This document shows positions 26,820 to 37,500 of a DNA stretch of 64,000 nt, piece after piece. The notes under the pieces are model-generated. The model worked only from the letters and a program-made list of their open reading frames with translations, had not been told where the DNA came from and made no database searches. Positions within the stretch are counted from its first letter, which is position 1. Every line of letters begins with the position of its first letter. The stretch is taken from assembly GCA_030606485.1 (NCBI GenBank), contig JAUWGH010000004.1:329392-393391 (forward strand). The letters run 5' to 3'. The translations under genes were made by a program, and so were the position numbers. Origin of the DNA: Promethearchaeota archaeon. GTDB taxonomy: Archaea > Asgardarchaeota > Lokiarchaeia > Sigyniarchaeales > SOKP01.

Positions 26820-28130
26820 TTAATAATTTTTTAACCTAAAGATTTCTAAGGAAACATCTATTATTTTTGATGCTATATATCGTTTTGTATTTAATGGAAC
26901 ATGTATAATATTTTTATCTTTGTCAATAATAAAGACTTCATTTGTTTTAGTTCCGAACCCTCTTTCATCACGTCCTACATCATTGGCGACAATTAAGTCA
27001 ATATTTGATTTTATAAGGCGTTTATAGGCTCTTTCAATAAGCTCTTTTTCAGAAACCTTCGTTTCAGCCTTAAAACCTACAATAAAAACATTTTTATCCG
27101 TTTCTCTTGCTATATCAATAATTTTTGGAGTTAATCTTAATCCCAGACTTAATTCTTCATTTTTACTAGAGGAGATTTTTCCTTCTAAATATTCTTTTGG
27201 GGTGTAATCACTAATTGCTGCTGCAGAAATGAAAAAATCATATTTATTTTTTGTTAATTCTTCTTTAACTATGTTTAAAAATTCTTTTGTAGAAGTCGCC
27301 GGAACCATATCTATATATGCAGGAACCTTTTTGGTACCTTTTCCATATATTAATAAAACATCGCCTCCTCTAACCTTTACTTCCTTCGCTAGTTCAACAC
27401 CCATTCTTCCTGATGATTTGTTTGAAATAAATCTAATTTCATCTATATACTCTCTTGTGGGACCAGCTGTTATAAGAAATCGTTTTCCCTCTAAATCTTT
27501 TACAAGATGCACTAAATCAATTACTCTTTGGATGATATCATCAACTCTTGCAATTTTTGCTTTTCCTTCAGATATTCTTGGACCCAGGATATCAACCCCT
27601 AGTCGTTTTAATTTAAGAATATTTTCCTCCAAGATTGGGTGATTGAACATACTTTCATGCATTGCTGGAACAATAATTATAGGAATCTGAGTTCCAAAAG
27701 CTGTAGTAACGACTGTGGTTACTACTGTATCGTCGATTCCAGTAGCTATTTTTGAGATTGTATTTGCTGTCGCAGGACAGATTAAAATAAGATCGGCTTT
27801 TCCTAACCTTTTGGGTCGTTGTCCTGCTAAATAGACATGTTCAACATTGCCAGTTAATTTTGTTATTGTTGGATTTCCGGTAGCCCAGTGCATTAGATCG
27901 GGACCAAGTAATTTTGTGGCAGCTCTAGTCATAACACATACCACTTCAGCACCGAGTCGCATTAGCTCTCTAGATATAATTGGGGCTTGAATTATTGCCA
28001 CACTACCAGTGACGCACAAGCATATTGTTTTTCCTCTTAAAATAGTTCCCTTAGATTCTAAAATTTCCTTAGAGGGATGATCTTTATTCATATTAATCAA
28101 ACTCTGAAATATGTAATTTTTTAAATTCAA
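26820..28130 (-). CDS. coaBC: Bifunctional phosphopantothenoylcysteine decarboxylase/phosphopantothenate-cysteine ligase
   Basis: A 436-residue protein. The N-terminal flavoprotein decarboxylase domain (CoaC, ~30-210) shows CVTGSVAIIQAPIISREL, LILICPATANTISKIATG and the substrate clamp PAMHESMFNHP. The C-terminal ligase domain (CoaB, ~215-430) shows FLITAGPTREYIDEIRFISN, SSGRMGVELA and VANDVGRDERGFG. Together they convert 4'-phosphopantothenate and cysteine to 4'-phosphopantetheine in coenzyme A synthesis. Length and domain order are normal. About 29 residues precede the first domain, so an internal start is possible. It diverges from the geranylgeranyl reductase gene. Confidence 0.95.
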   Translation of the reverse strand: MNLKNYIFQSLINMNKDHPSKEILESKGTILRGKTICLCVTGSVAIIQAPIISRELMRLGAEVVCVMTRAATKLLGPDLMHWATGNPTITKLTGNVEHVYLAGQRPKRLGKADLILICPATANTISKIATGIDDTVVTTVVTTAFGTQIPIIIVPAMHESMFNHPILEENILKLKRLGVDILGPRISEGKAKIARVDDIIQRVIDLVHLVKDLEGKRFLITAGPTREYIDEIRFISNKSSGRMGVELAKEVKVRGGDVLLIYGKGTKKVPAYIDMVPATSTKEFLNIVKEELTKNKYDFFISAAAISDYTPKEYLEGKISSSKNEELSLGLRLTPKIIDIARETDKNVFIVGFKAETKVSEKELIERAYKRLIKSNIDLIVANDVGRDERGFGTKTNEVFIIDKDKNIIHVPLNTKRYIASKIIDVSLEIFRLKNY

Positions 28131-28192
28131 AATAAAAGTAATGATTATTTCATTAAAATTTTTTCAAAAATAAAACCATAATTATAAATTAA

Positions 28193-28357
28193 CTGATTTT
28201 TAATTTTATTTTCATAAAATTTGATAAAATTGAAGATAAAAAAGTTATTCTTGTAAAAGCGAAGGAGCCTCCGGATGAGGTATTAGAAATTTTTATAAAT
28301 AACAAATTACTTGGATCAAGCAATAAGAAAGATTTAGAAGAAGGTTTCATATTTTAA
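28193..28357 (+). CDS. Possible small protein or gene remnant
   Basis: An open stretch between TAA 28190 and TAA 28355 that reads like protein (KKVILVKAKEPPDEVLEIFI, NNKLLGSSNKKDLEE). No ATG, GTG or TTG start exists in frame, only CTG and ATT codons near 28193-28208. It is therefore either initiated at an unusual codon or a remnant of a longer gene. No family was recognised. Confidence 0.25.
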   Translation: MIFNFIFIKFDKIEDKKVILVKAKEPPDEVLEIFINNKLLGSSNKKDLEEGFIF

Positions 28358-28419
28358 TAAAATTTAAATAATTCGCCAATTAATTGTAATTTATTTCTAA
28401 TAATCATTAATGAATTTCT

Positions 28420-29601
28420 ATGTTTGATGTAATAATTTCTGGAGCTGGTCCATCTGGTTCTAAATGTGCAGAAATTTTAGCTAAAAATGGTTTTAAGGTT
28501 GCATTAATTGAAAAAGATACTAATTGGCGAAAACCTTGTGGAGGAGGTGTAAGTGCGAGGATTTTTAAATATTATCCTCAATTAAGAAAATTCAATATCC
28601 CAAAAAAGAAAAATATTGTAATGTTTTCCTCACAATATTATAAATTGGAAAATAGATGGGAAAAACTTAAAGATTACTCAATTGTAATGGATCGATTAGA
28701 ATTGGATAATATAATGAGAGATGTAGCGGTTGATGCGGGAGTAGAACTATTTGATAAGAATATTTCCTTTGATTATGTAATTAAAAATCAAAAAAAAATT
28801 GGAATCAGGACAAAAACACCTTCAGGTGTTAATGAATATTTAGGTAAAATAATTATTATAGCCGATGGAATGAGTTCTAAATTGGCAATAAAATCAGGAT
28901 TGAGAGAACGATGGAAAACTGAACAACTTGGTATAGCAAAATGTGCTATTTTAGAAGGGGAAAATTCTTTAGATTCAAGTTCTATTTATATTTTCTTTCG
29001 GCCTTATAAAGGATACGGATGGATATTTCCTATAGATGAACACCGTTTTAATATTGGTTGTGGGACATTTGAAGAAGATAATTTTAGCTATAATTTAAAT
29101 GAAATTTACAAGGAGTTTTTAAATAACCCAAATATTAAAGATCTTTTACCAAGATCGAATTACAAACAAATATGGATGGATTCTTATCCCTTACCAAGTG
29201 TAGGAGTATTAGAAAAAAGCTTATATGGAGAGAATTTAATGCTTATTGGAGATGCTGCAGGATTTGTATCCCCCATAAGTGGGGAAGGAATACATGCAAG
29301 TATAGTATCAGGAGATGTAGCTGCTGAAATTGCAATTAATGCTTTAGAAAAAGAAGATATCTCAGAAAATACGTTAAAAAAATATAAATTTCATCCAAAA
29401 ATTAAGAAAATAATTCGAAATTTTAAAATAAAACATTCAATGGCAGATTTCTTTTTTGAAAATAGGGGTCAAAATCTTAATACCGTATTTAAAATAGCTG
29501 AAAAAGATATAGCATTCAAACAAGAAGTTATAAATATATTTTTATACAATGCTACTCCTCCAAAGGAATTTTTTCAAAGAATAAAAAATACGATTTCTTA
29601 A
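28420..29601 (+). CDS. Geranylgeranyl reductase-family flavoprotein
   Basis: A 393-residue FAD-dependent oxidoreductase. The N-terminal dinucleotide motif is VIISGAGPSGSKCAEILA, followed by LIEKD and the family-typical RKPCGGGVSARI. The second FAD motif is LMLIGDAAGFVSPISGEGIH near residue 280. In archaea this family saturates the isoprenoid chains of membrane lipids (digeranylgeranylglycerophospholipid reductase), though some members act on other isoprenoids. Length and motif order are normal. The gene stands alone, followed by tRNA-Ala on the opposite strand. Confidence 0.85.
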   Translation: MFDVIISGAGPSGSKCAEILAKNGFKVALIEKDTNWRKPCGGGVSARIFKYYPQLRKFNIPKKKNIVMFSSQYYKLENRWEKLKDYSIVMDRLELDNIMRDVAVDAGVELFDKNISFDYVIKNQKKIGIRTKTPSGVNEYLGKIIIIADGMSSKLAIKSGLRERWKTEQLGIAKCAILEGENSLDSSSIYIFFRPYKGYGWIFPIDEHRFNIGCGTFEEDNFSYNLNEIYKEFLNNPNIKDLLPRSNYKQIWMDSYPLPSVGVLEKSLYGENLMLIGDAAGFVSPISGEGIHASIVSGDVAAEIAINALEKEDISENTLKKYKFHPKIKKIIRNFKIKHSMADFFFENRGQNLNTVFKIAEKDIAFKQEVINIFLYNATPPKEFFQRIKNTIS

Positions 29602-29637
29602 AATTTAATTATAAATTATTAATAAAAAGAATTTGAA

Positions 29638-29709
29638 TGGACCTGACGGGAATCGAACCCGTGACCTCTTGAATGCGAATCAAGCGATCTTCCTCTGATC
29701 TACAGGCCC
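29638..29709 (-). tRNA. tRNA-Ala (anticodon CGC)
   Basis: A 72-base cloverleaf. The acceptor stem is GGGCCTG/CAGGTCC with a G3-T70 pair, the universal alanine identity element. The anticodon stem CTTGA/TCAAG encloses the loop TTCGCAT (anticodon CGC), and the T-arm is ACGGG-TTCGAAT-CCCGT. Discriminator base A. No CCA is encoded and there is no intron. Confidence 0.95.
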
Positions 29710-29934
29710 TTATTTAAGATAATTACTATGAGGAAATTAATTTCTACTAACTCTTTTTAAACTACTAAATAATATTTTTAGATCTTCTTTATCGATAGCA
29801 ACTTTTAATTTATATTTAATATTTAGAATCATCAAAAATAAATAATTTTGATGTATTCTGATAATATACATTAATACATAAAAAAGAAAATTGCAAAACT
29901 TAACTAGTAATTGAATTAATTTGGCTAAAATATA

Positions 29935-32532
29935 ATGTCGGAGAAAAATAACTTCCCTAAGCGATATAATTTTTCAGAAATCGAAAAAAAATGGATAGAA
30001 TATTGGAAAAAAGAAAATATATACAAATTTGATTTAAATAAAGAAGGACAAATATTTACGATTGATACACCACCCGATTTTACAAGTGGGGATTTGCATA
30101 TGGGGCATATATTAAATCATTCATGGATTGATTTTGTCGCACGATTTCGAAGAATGCAGGGAATTAATGTTTACTTTCCTCAAGGTTATGATTGCCATGG
30201 TCTTCCAACAGAATTAGCTGTAGCAGAAGAATTTAAAATAGATAAATATGATAGAGAAAATTTTCTTAAAAAGTGCATTGAATGGACAGAAAATTGCATA
30301 AAACGAATGACCAGGCAATTTGATGAATTAGGATATTCTACAGATTGGAATTATATTTATAGAACAATGGATAACACGTATAAAAAGCAAGTTCAAGAAT
30401 CTCTTTTGGATTATTATGAGAAAGGTTGGCTATATCGCGCTAAACATCCTACACATTATTGCATGAACTGTCAAACTTCTGTCGCTAAAGCAGAAGTAGG
30501 ATATATGGATGAAGCGGCAAAAATTTGGGAAGTTAAATTACCTTTAGCAAATTATCCTGAAGAATACATTATTATTGCGACGACTAGACCAGAATATATT
30601 GAAGCATGTGTTGGCATCTTTGTTCATCCGAATGATGAAAGGCATTATGATTTAATAGGAACTCAGATAAGAATCCCATTTTCAGAAAGAATTGTTCGTG
30701 TTGAAGCTGATAAAGAAGTGGATATGAATTTTGGAACTGGAATTGTATATTTATGTACTTTTGGGGATGAGATGGATATACGATTGCAGAGGAGATATAA
30801 TCTCCCAGTTGTTCAAATTTTTACTAAAGATGGTCTCATGAATGAAAATTCAAAATTTCAGGGTTTGACAATTCTTAAAGCTCGTGAAAAAATTTTAGAA
30901 GAATTAGATAAAATGGGATTATTAATAAGCGAGAAAGAATATCAACATCGAATAATAGTTCATACAGAAAGATCTTCCTGCAAGCAACCAATTGAATATC
31001 TCCCAATTCCTCAATGGTTTATTAAAGTTAAGGATTTCACAAGAGAGATTATAGAATCTGGAGAAAAAATGAAATGGTTTCCGGAAAAACATAAACGACG
31101 TCTAATTGATTGGTGCAAAAGTCTAGATTGGGATTGGGTCATTTCTAGACAGAGAGTATTTGGAACACCTATACCATTTTGGTATTGTAATGATTGTGGG
31201 GAAATTTTTTCCGCAAAAAGAGAAGATTTGCCCGTTGATCCAGCAAAAGAAGAATCGCCTGTAAAAGAATGCACAAAATGTAAGAGTAAAGATATTATTG
31301 GTGAAAAGGACATTTTAGACTGTTGGATTGACTCAAGCATCACACCTCTGGTTATATCAAAATGGAAAATTGATAATGATTTCTTTGATAAGACATACAT
31401 GAAAGCCCGAGTTCATAGACCACAAGGCTATGAAATTATCAGAACATGGCTATTTTATACATTATTTCGCTGTAAAAAACTAACAGGAAAAGATCCATTT
31501 GATGAGGTTATGATTAATGGGATGGTGGCAGGTCCTGATGGTAGAAAAATGTCTAAAAGTTTTGGTAATGTCGTTTCTCCAGATGAAGTTTTACCCCTAT
31601 ATGGAGCGGATGCACTAAGACAGTGGGCTGCAATGGGTTCATTAGGTGATGATTATCCGTTTGAATATTCATGGATTGAGAAAAATACCAAACAACCTGT
31701 TAGTAAAGATAAAATCGATGAAGAAAAAAATAAATTGCCTGAAGATAAATTCAATAGAAAATATGAGAGAAGATACAACCAATTAATAGGGGCTTCTAAA
31801 TTTCTAACAAAAATATGGAATGCATATAGATTTTTATATTTAGCTAATAAAAGAATTGATTTAAAAGAGATTGACATTGAAATAAATGAATTATCCGCTA
31901 TTGATAGCTATTTTTATAAAGAATTTAATAAAGTTCTTGAATATATAACAAATTCATTCGAAGGATATAATTGGCATGAAGGATTTGCAGCATTTCGCTC
32001 ATTTTTCTGGTATGAAATATGTGATGATTACATTGAGGCAATAAAATATAAATTTTATTTAAAAGATGAAGCAATAAAACAAAATGCATTAAAAACCGTA
32101 TTAAATCTGATGCATAAAATACTAAAGATTTTAGCAATAATAAGTCCTTTTATTTCAGAGGATATTTATTCTATTCTCTTTAAAAATTATATAAAACAGA
32201 AATCAATCCATTTTGAAAAATGGCCAGTTCCTTATAAAGGAATTTCAGAAAAATTAGCTGAACAAGGTAAATTTGGTATAGAAATTATTAAAAATGTTAG
32301 AATGGTTAAATCTTCAAATAAAATTCCATTGAATCAAGAATTAAATAAAGTTATATTAATTTTAGACATTAATAAAGCAAAAATGTTGGAAGCGCTACAA
32401 ATCGATATTAAAAAAACAATTAGAATTAAAGAATTAATAGTAATTGATAAAGAGACACAGAGATCATTAACTACACCCGATATAGAAGAGAAGATAGAAG
32501 ATTTAGGTTTAAATATTTTAATTTATAAATAA
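29935..32532 (+). CDS. valS: Valyl-tRNA synthetase
   Basis: An 865-residue class I synthetase. The HIGH-type motif is GDLHMGHI after TIDTPPDFTS (residues ~45-60), with FPQGYDCHGLPTE following. The editing domain contains ATTRPEYIEACVGIFVHP. Zinc-type cysteine pairs occur in YCMNCQTS and WYCNDCGEIF ... CTKCKS. The KMSKS motif is GRKMSKSFGNVV near residue 540, followed by the anticodon-binding helical domain. It attaches valine to tRNA-Val in the cytoplasm. The C-terminal coiled coil of bacterial ValRS is absent, as usual in archaea. The start is the ATG at 29935, 5 bases after an AT-rich segment without a strong ribosome binding site. Confidence 0.9.
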   Translation: MSEKNNFPKRYNFSEIEKKWIEYWKKENIYKFDLNKEGQIFTIDTPPDFTSGDLHMGHILNHSWIDFVARFRRMQGINVYFPQGYDCHGLPTELAVAEEFKIDKYDRENFLKKCIEWTENCIKRMTRQFDELGYSTDWNYIYRTMDNTYKKQVQESLLDYYEKGWLYRAKHPTHYCMNCQTSVAKAEVGYMDEAAKIWEVKLPLANYPEEYIIIATTRPEYIEACVGIFVHPNDERHYDLIGTQIRIPFSERIVRVEADKEVDMNFGTGIVYLCTFGDEMDIRLQRRYNLPVVQIFTKDGLMNENSKFQGLTILKAREKILEELDKMGLLISEKEYQHRIIVHTERSSCKQPIEYLPIPQWFIKVKDFTREIIESGEKMKWFPEKHKRRLIDWCKSLDWDWVISRQRVFGTPIPFWYCNDCGEIFSAKREDLPVDPAKEESPVKECTKCKSKDIIGEKDILDCWIDSSITPLVISKWKIDNDFFDKTYMKARVHRPQGYEIIRTWLFYTLFRCKKLTGKDPFDEVMINGMVAGPDGRKMSKSFGNVVSPDEVLPLYGADALRQWAAMGSLGDDYPFEYSWIEKNTKQPVSKDKIDEEKNKLPEDKFNRKYERRYNQLIGASKFLTKIWNAYRFLYLANKRIDLKEIDIEINELSAIDSYFYKEFNKVLEYITNSFEGYNWHEGFAAFRSFFWYEICDDYIEAIKYKFYLKDEAIKQNALKTVLNLMHKILKILAIISPFISEDIYSILFKNYIKQKSIHFEKWPVPYKGISEKLAEQGKFGIEIIKNVRMVKSSNKIPLNQELNKVILILDINKAKMLEALQIDIKKTIRIKELIVIDKETQRSLTTPDIEEKIEDLGLNILIYK

Positions 32533-32570
32533 CTTTCAACCTATTGGAGCAATAAATACTTTCTATTAAA

Positions 32571-33497
32571 TTATTGTTCGCCTTCAAGTTGAGAAATTAT
32601 TTGTTTTTTCATTTCTTCAACGTTTGTTGAGAAACCGAAAGTTTCAGCGAATTTTTGGTTTGTAGTTAACTCGTGAGATCTTCCTTTTTTAATGGCGTTA
32701 ATAAATTCATTATCTAATAACCATTTAACATGTTCATAAGCGCCAGAACCACGTATTTTAACAAGTTTTGATTTCAGAATTGGTTGTTTTAGGGCAATAA
32801 TAGTTAATGTTCGCATTATTCTTTGGGGAATAAGGCCTCCAGCAGCAAACCTTGCAACTTTTTCGGAATATTCGGGTTTAATTTGCATACTATATTTATC
32901 TCCAATTTGAACGATTTCAATTGCAGTGGTTCTATCCAGAAATTCAAATGCGAGTTCATTGATTATATTTTTTATTAAATCTTGTTTAATCTCTAATTTT
33001 GAAGAAAGTTCTTCAAGCCCAAGTGGACGACCTGCGACAAATAAGGCGGCTTCAATTTGATTTTTGTGAAAATCTAAATCAAGTCTTTCTTTTCTTTCTT
33101 CATCCGATAATTCTTGAATTTCTGGTTCAACTCTATTAATTTCTTCTTTTATCAAGAATTCATCTATTGGTTTAACTTCTTCTTCTGTAGATTCATCTGT
33201 TGATTCAACTTCATCTGCTCCTATAGATTCATCTATTAATTCAATTTTATCTTCTGCTGTAGATTCATCTATTGATTCAATTTTATCTTCTTCTATAGAT
33301 TCATCTATTAATTCAACTTCATCTTCTTCTATAGATTCGTCTATTAATTCAGCTTCATCTTCTGCTGTAGATTCATCTATTAATTCAACTTCTTCTTCTG
33401 TAGATTCATCTATTAATTCAATTTCATCTTCTTCTAAAGATTCATCACTAGATTTATCTTGCTCTAATTCATTATTTTTATTATTTTCTTCTTCCAT
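32571..33497 (-). CDS. scpB: Segregation and condensation protein B with acidic repeat N-terminus
   Basis: From the internal ATG at 33497 the product has 308 residues; a longer frame reaches ATG 33569 but would overlap scpA by 29 bases and adds a basic segment outside the domain. The C-terminal ~175 residues are the paired winged helices of ScpB: IEAALFVAGRPLGLEELSSK, YSMQIKPEYSEKVARF, TLTIIALKQPILKSKLVKIR and a final LTTNQKFAETFGF. The N-terminal part consists of about eight imperfect acidic repeats of the type ELIDEST/SIEED. ScpB binds the kleisin ScpA in the SMC condensin complex. It is the third gene of smc-scpA-scpB. The acidic tail is unusual for the family. Confidence 0.88.
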   Translation of the reverse strand: MEEENNKNNELEQDKSSDESLEEDEIELIDESTEEEVELIDESTAEDEAELIDESIEEDEVELIDESIEEDKIESIDESTAEDKIELIDESIGADEVESTDESTEEEVKPIDEFLIKEEINRVEPEIQELSDEERKERLDLDFHKNQIEAALFVAGRPLGLEELSSKLEIKQDLIKNIINELAFEFLDRTTAIEIVQIGDKYSMQIKPEYSEKVARFAAGGLIPQRIMRTLTIIALKQPILKSKLVKIRGSGAYEHVKWLLDNEFINAIKKGRSHELTTNQKFAETFGFSTNVEEMKKQIISQLEGEQ

Positions 33498-33540
33498 GCA
33501 TATCAAAAATTTTTTTTTTATTCTAATAATTCTTTGTTTG

Positions 33541-34530
33541 TCATTTAATTGTAATTGAAATATCTTCAAAATCTTCTGCTTGAAATATATTTATTTTATT
33601 GGAAGTTCCTAAGAACATTAATGAAAGGAACATCCTAACAAGAGCAAACTTACGGGAAATTGTATCCTCTTGTTCATTTTTTATTAAATTTAAAAGTTCA
33701 AAAAATGAGATATAATCAGTATCATTAAGATCTAGGGAAGCTTTAATTTTGTTATACCATCCATCGATCAATTCTTCAATCGTTTGTTCTTTTCCTGTAA
33801 TATGTTTTAATAACTCTTTGGGTAATCTTGCTTTTGATTTTTTAAATTGTACCAATTGTTTTGCTTCTTCTCTTCGTTCACGTGCGCGTCTTAATTTTTC
33901 TCGTTTTTGCATTGTTTCTAAAATTGCAGATCTCATTGCAGAAAAGAGTTCTTCCCTAGTAGCGACTTTCTTTTTTGGTTGAATTGGTTGAGAAAATGCT
34001 TTTGGAATTGAACGTCTAGTTCGTTCCCTTAATTCTTGTATTTCTTGTTCTTGCTGTATTTTTTGTTCATGTTCAATGACATCCTTTATTTTTGTATGAT
34101 GAATAGTTGCTGCACCTAAAATTGCCATTCCAGAAATTCTAAAATTAATAAAATCTTCTTTAAGCATCTTTTCAAAGAATTTATGAATTATGGGTGTGAA
34201 ATCTTGATTTAAAAATGTTGAATCCTTTAATAACTCCGGATCCAATAGTGAATTATATGGAGGTTTTTGCCAGAATTTTTTATCACCTTCAATTTTTTTT
34301 TTCATTTCTTCTGTTATTTCTTCTGATAATTCACTATCTTCTTCAAATTCTGCGATTAATTCTTCTTTAACTTCAATTTCCTTTTGGATTTCAGGCAATG
34401 GTTTTTCAATTGAATTTATTTGATCATTAGTTGATTTCGAAATGTTTGGGGTTTCATCTTTAGGCTTTTTAGGGCATTTATGTTGAGATAGCCTTTGAAA
34501 GATTTTTCCACAATAAGGGCATTTTGGCAT
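33541..34530 (-). CDS. scpA: Kleisin ScpA with N-terminal zinc finger
   Basis: A 329-residue protein. Residues 1-25 form a C2H2/C2HC-like knuckle (CPYCGKIFQRLSQHKC), then an acidic linker (~30-85). The kleisin follows: NSLLDPELLKDSTF and DFINFRISGMAILGAATIHH near the N-terminal SMC-binding helices, a charged middle with many Arg/Lys/Glu, and a C-terminal winged helix ending SRKFALVRMFLSLMFLGTSN and EDFEDISITI, the typical ScpA ending. ScpA bridges the two SMC heads. Its start is 22 bases after the smc stop. The zinc-finger fusion at the N-terminus is not part of ordinary ScpA. Confidence 0.85.
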   Translation of the reverse strand: MPKCPYCGKIFQRLSQHKCPKKPKDETPNISKSTNDQINSIEKPLPEIQKEIEVKEELIAEFEEDSELSEEITEEMKKKIEGDKKFWQKPPYNSLLDPELLKDSTFLNQDFTPIIHKFFEKMLKEDFINFRISGMAILGAATIHHTKIKDVIEHEQKIQQEQEIQELRERTRRSIPKAFSQPIQPKKKVATREELFSAMRSAILETMQKREKLRRARERREEAKQLVQFKKSKARLPKELLKHITGKEQTIEELIDGWYNKIKASLDLNDTDYISFFELLNLIKNEQEDTISRKFALVRMFLSLMFLGTSNKINIFQAEDFEDISITIK

Positions 34531-34552
34531 ATTTACATTCTCCTTCTTTTTT

Positions 34553-37500
34553 TTAAGTTTCCTCCAATTCCAATATTTGTTTAGCTTCTTTTTCTAAATC
34601 CACACTAAAAACATCTGTAATTCCACCTTGCATTGAAACACCGTATATTCTATCTGCGTTTATAATATTTTCCTCACGGTGACTAATAACTAAAAATTGA
34701 GCTTGTTTAGCGAATTCCTTAATAACAATCGAGACACGATGAACATTAGGCCCATCAAGTGCAGCATCTATCTCATCCATAATATAAAATGGTGCAGGAT
34801 AAAATTCTTGGACGGCAAAAATGAAAGATAATGCAACTAAAGCCTTTTCTCCGCCACTTAAAATTTCAAGTGAACTAATTTTTTTACCTCTTGGGCGAGC
34901 TTCTATGTCAATTCCTCCTTCAAAAGGTTTATCTGGCCGTTCTAATATCATTTTAGCCGAACCACCCGGTGATAATTTTTGAAACACACTTGAAAATTGT
35001 CTATTAATCTCATGGTAAGCTTTCATAAAATTTCTAGTTTTTTCTAATTCAATTTTATCAATAGAGTCAAGAATCGCCTTTCTTTCTCTTTGAATGGTTT
35101 GTCTTCTCATATCTATTTCATCAAATCGCTCTTTAACGTCATCATATTGATCAATAGCTTTAAGATTTACTGGTTCAAGTTTCTTCTTAGCATTTTGCGT
35201 TTCGATAATATCAGTTTGAAGTCCTTGTTCTGTAAGTTCTTCAGTTACTGGTGGAAGAGCCCCATAATCTTTACCTCTTTCATAAAGAGTTTCAATCTGA
35301 TCAGTTGTAATGATTTTTTTTGATTCAAGATTATTCAATTTGGAATGTTCCATCGATAAATCTGCTTTTAGGGAGGAAATAACATTTTGCATTTCTTTTT
35401 GTTTTTTCCAGGATTCATCTTTTTTAATCACTATCTCATCGATTTCTTTTTGTTTTTCTATTTTTTCATTATTTACTTCGGTAAGAGTTTCATTAATTTT
35501 TTCGATATCTTTTTTAATTTGTTCAATGAGTTGATTAGAATTTTCAATTTCTTCTGCTAAAGTTTTAATTTGTTGTTCTCGTTCTTTATTTTTAGATAAT
35601 TCATTAAAGTCTTTTTGTTGTTTCTGTAAATTTTTATTCATATCTTTCAAGTGTTTTTGAATTTCCTTCTGCTTATTGAATTCCTCATCTTTATGGTTTT
35701 TTAATTCATTAATTGTAATTTGTTCCTCATCGATTTGCTTTTGAATTTCTGCTTGAGAAATAGTTTGTTCCTCAATTTTTTTATTATTATCATCGATTTT
35801 ATTATTCGAGTCAACATTTTCAGTTTTTAATTCTTCAATAGAATCTATGAGTCGCTGAATATTTTGTAGAGCTCTCAAATCATCAGTTATTAATTCTAGA
35901 TTTTGATTTTCTGAATCAATTTGTTTTTGTAATTGTGCTGTTTTTCCCCAGAATTTTTCTTTCTCTAATTTTAAATCGTCAATTTTGTTTTGATGTGCTT
36001 CTAATTCTTTTTTCCTTGTTTCAATGCTTTTATTTGTTGCAATAATTTCATTATTCTTTTCTACAATTTCTTTTTCAATAGATTTAATATTTTCCTCAAT
36101 TTCAGTTATATTTTCCAATAAATTTTGTATCCCTTTGAGATCTTGTAAATTCTCTAGAACATTATCAAGTGCTTTTTGACTATTATCAATTTTATCTTGA
36201 ATCTCTTTCTTTATAGTCCAAAACTGTTTTTTCAACTCTTTAATATTTTCTTGTTCTTTATTTAATTGTTCTTTCTCTTTGTTTTTCTCATCAATAAACT
36301 TATTTTTTTCAGTGATCTCGTTTTCAAATTGTATAATTTTATTTTTTATTTCTTCTGATTGAGAAGAGAAGTCATCTAATTTTCTTTTATCCTCTGATAA
36401 TTTTTGTTCGAATGATTCCTTTTTTGAATTAAAAACAGTTAGTTTTTGTTTATGATCATTCAATTCATTTAATTGGGAATTAATACTTTCAGAAATTTCT
36501 TCTAACTCTTTATATAAATCTTGACTTTTTGATAATGTTAATTTTCTTAAAGCAAGATAAACATTTTCTAATATTTCCATTAAATCTTGGACGAAATCGT
36601 CAATATTGGAGGTTGATTCTTGGACAGCAATGTCTGTAGATTCTTTTACGGATGTAAGTAATTGAGAAATTGAAGAGTCTGCATTTTCAATATATAAATT
36701 CAAAGTTTGAGTGAAAGAATTCAATGAACCACGAATATTCTTATCAGATAATTCCTCCTTATTAATTTCTTCTATAATTTTCATCATTTCAACAATATCA
36801 TAGATATATGTTTTAAAATCTTCAGCAGATGTTGAAATTGCTTCAAAATTTGATTCTTGAATTGCAGCTTTTATAGATTCAACAGAAATATGTATATTTT
36901 GGGTTAATATATTTAAAATTTGTAAAATTCCTGTTAAATTTTCTTTATTTTGATCATAATCTTCTTCAGAGACCATAATTCGGTCTAAAAGGGCTTCTTT
37001 CTCCTTATTCAATTCATTTATTCTTTTGTTAATATTTTCTTTCTTTTTAGAGAGATTAATAACATTAGAATTTGTTTCATTCAAGTCCTCGGAAAGTGAC
37101 TTTATTTCTAAGTTAAGATTTTTAATTTCTCGCTTAAAATTTTTTTGATTCTTTTGGAGAATTCTTAATTCAGTTTTATTATTAGAGATCCTGGTATTAT
37201 ATTCATTAATTTCAGATTCTAATGTATTTTTTTTCATTTGAATTAATTCATAACTCTGTTCATTTTTTTTAAAAGTATTTTCTTCTTGCAAAAGTTGTTT
37301 CTTAATATCTGCTATATTCTTAATAAAATCATCTTTCTCTTTCATCAATTCTATTATCCTTACTTGAACTTCCTTTCCTTCACTCAATCTTTTGAATTCT
37401 TCTTCAATTTCAGTTTTCTTTTTATTGAGTGTATTGATTTGGTTTTTATTCATTTTTATCTCTGTATTTAAAGACGAAAAAGATGAATGTAAATCAGAGA

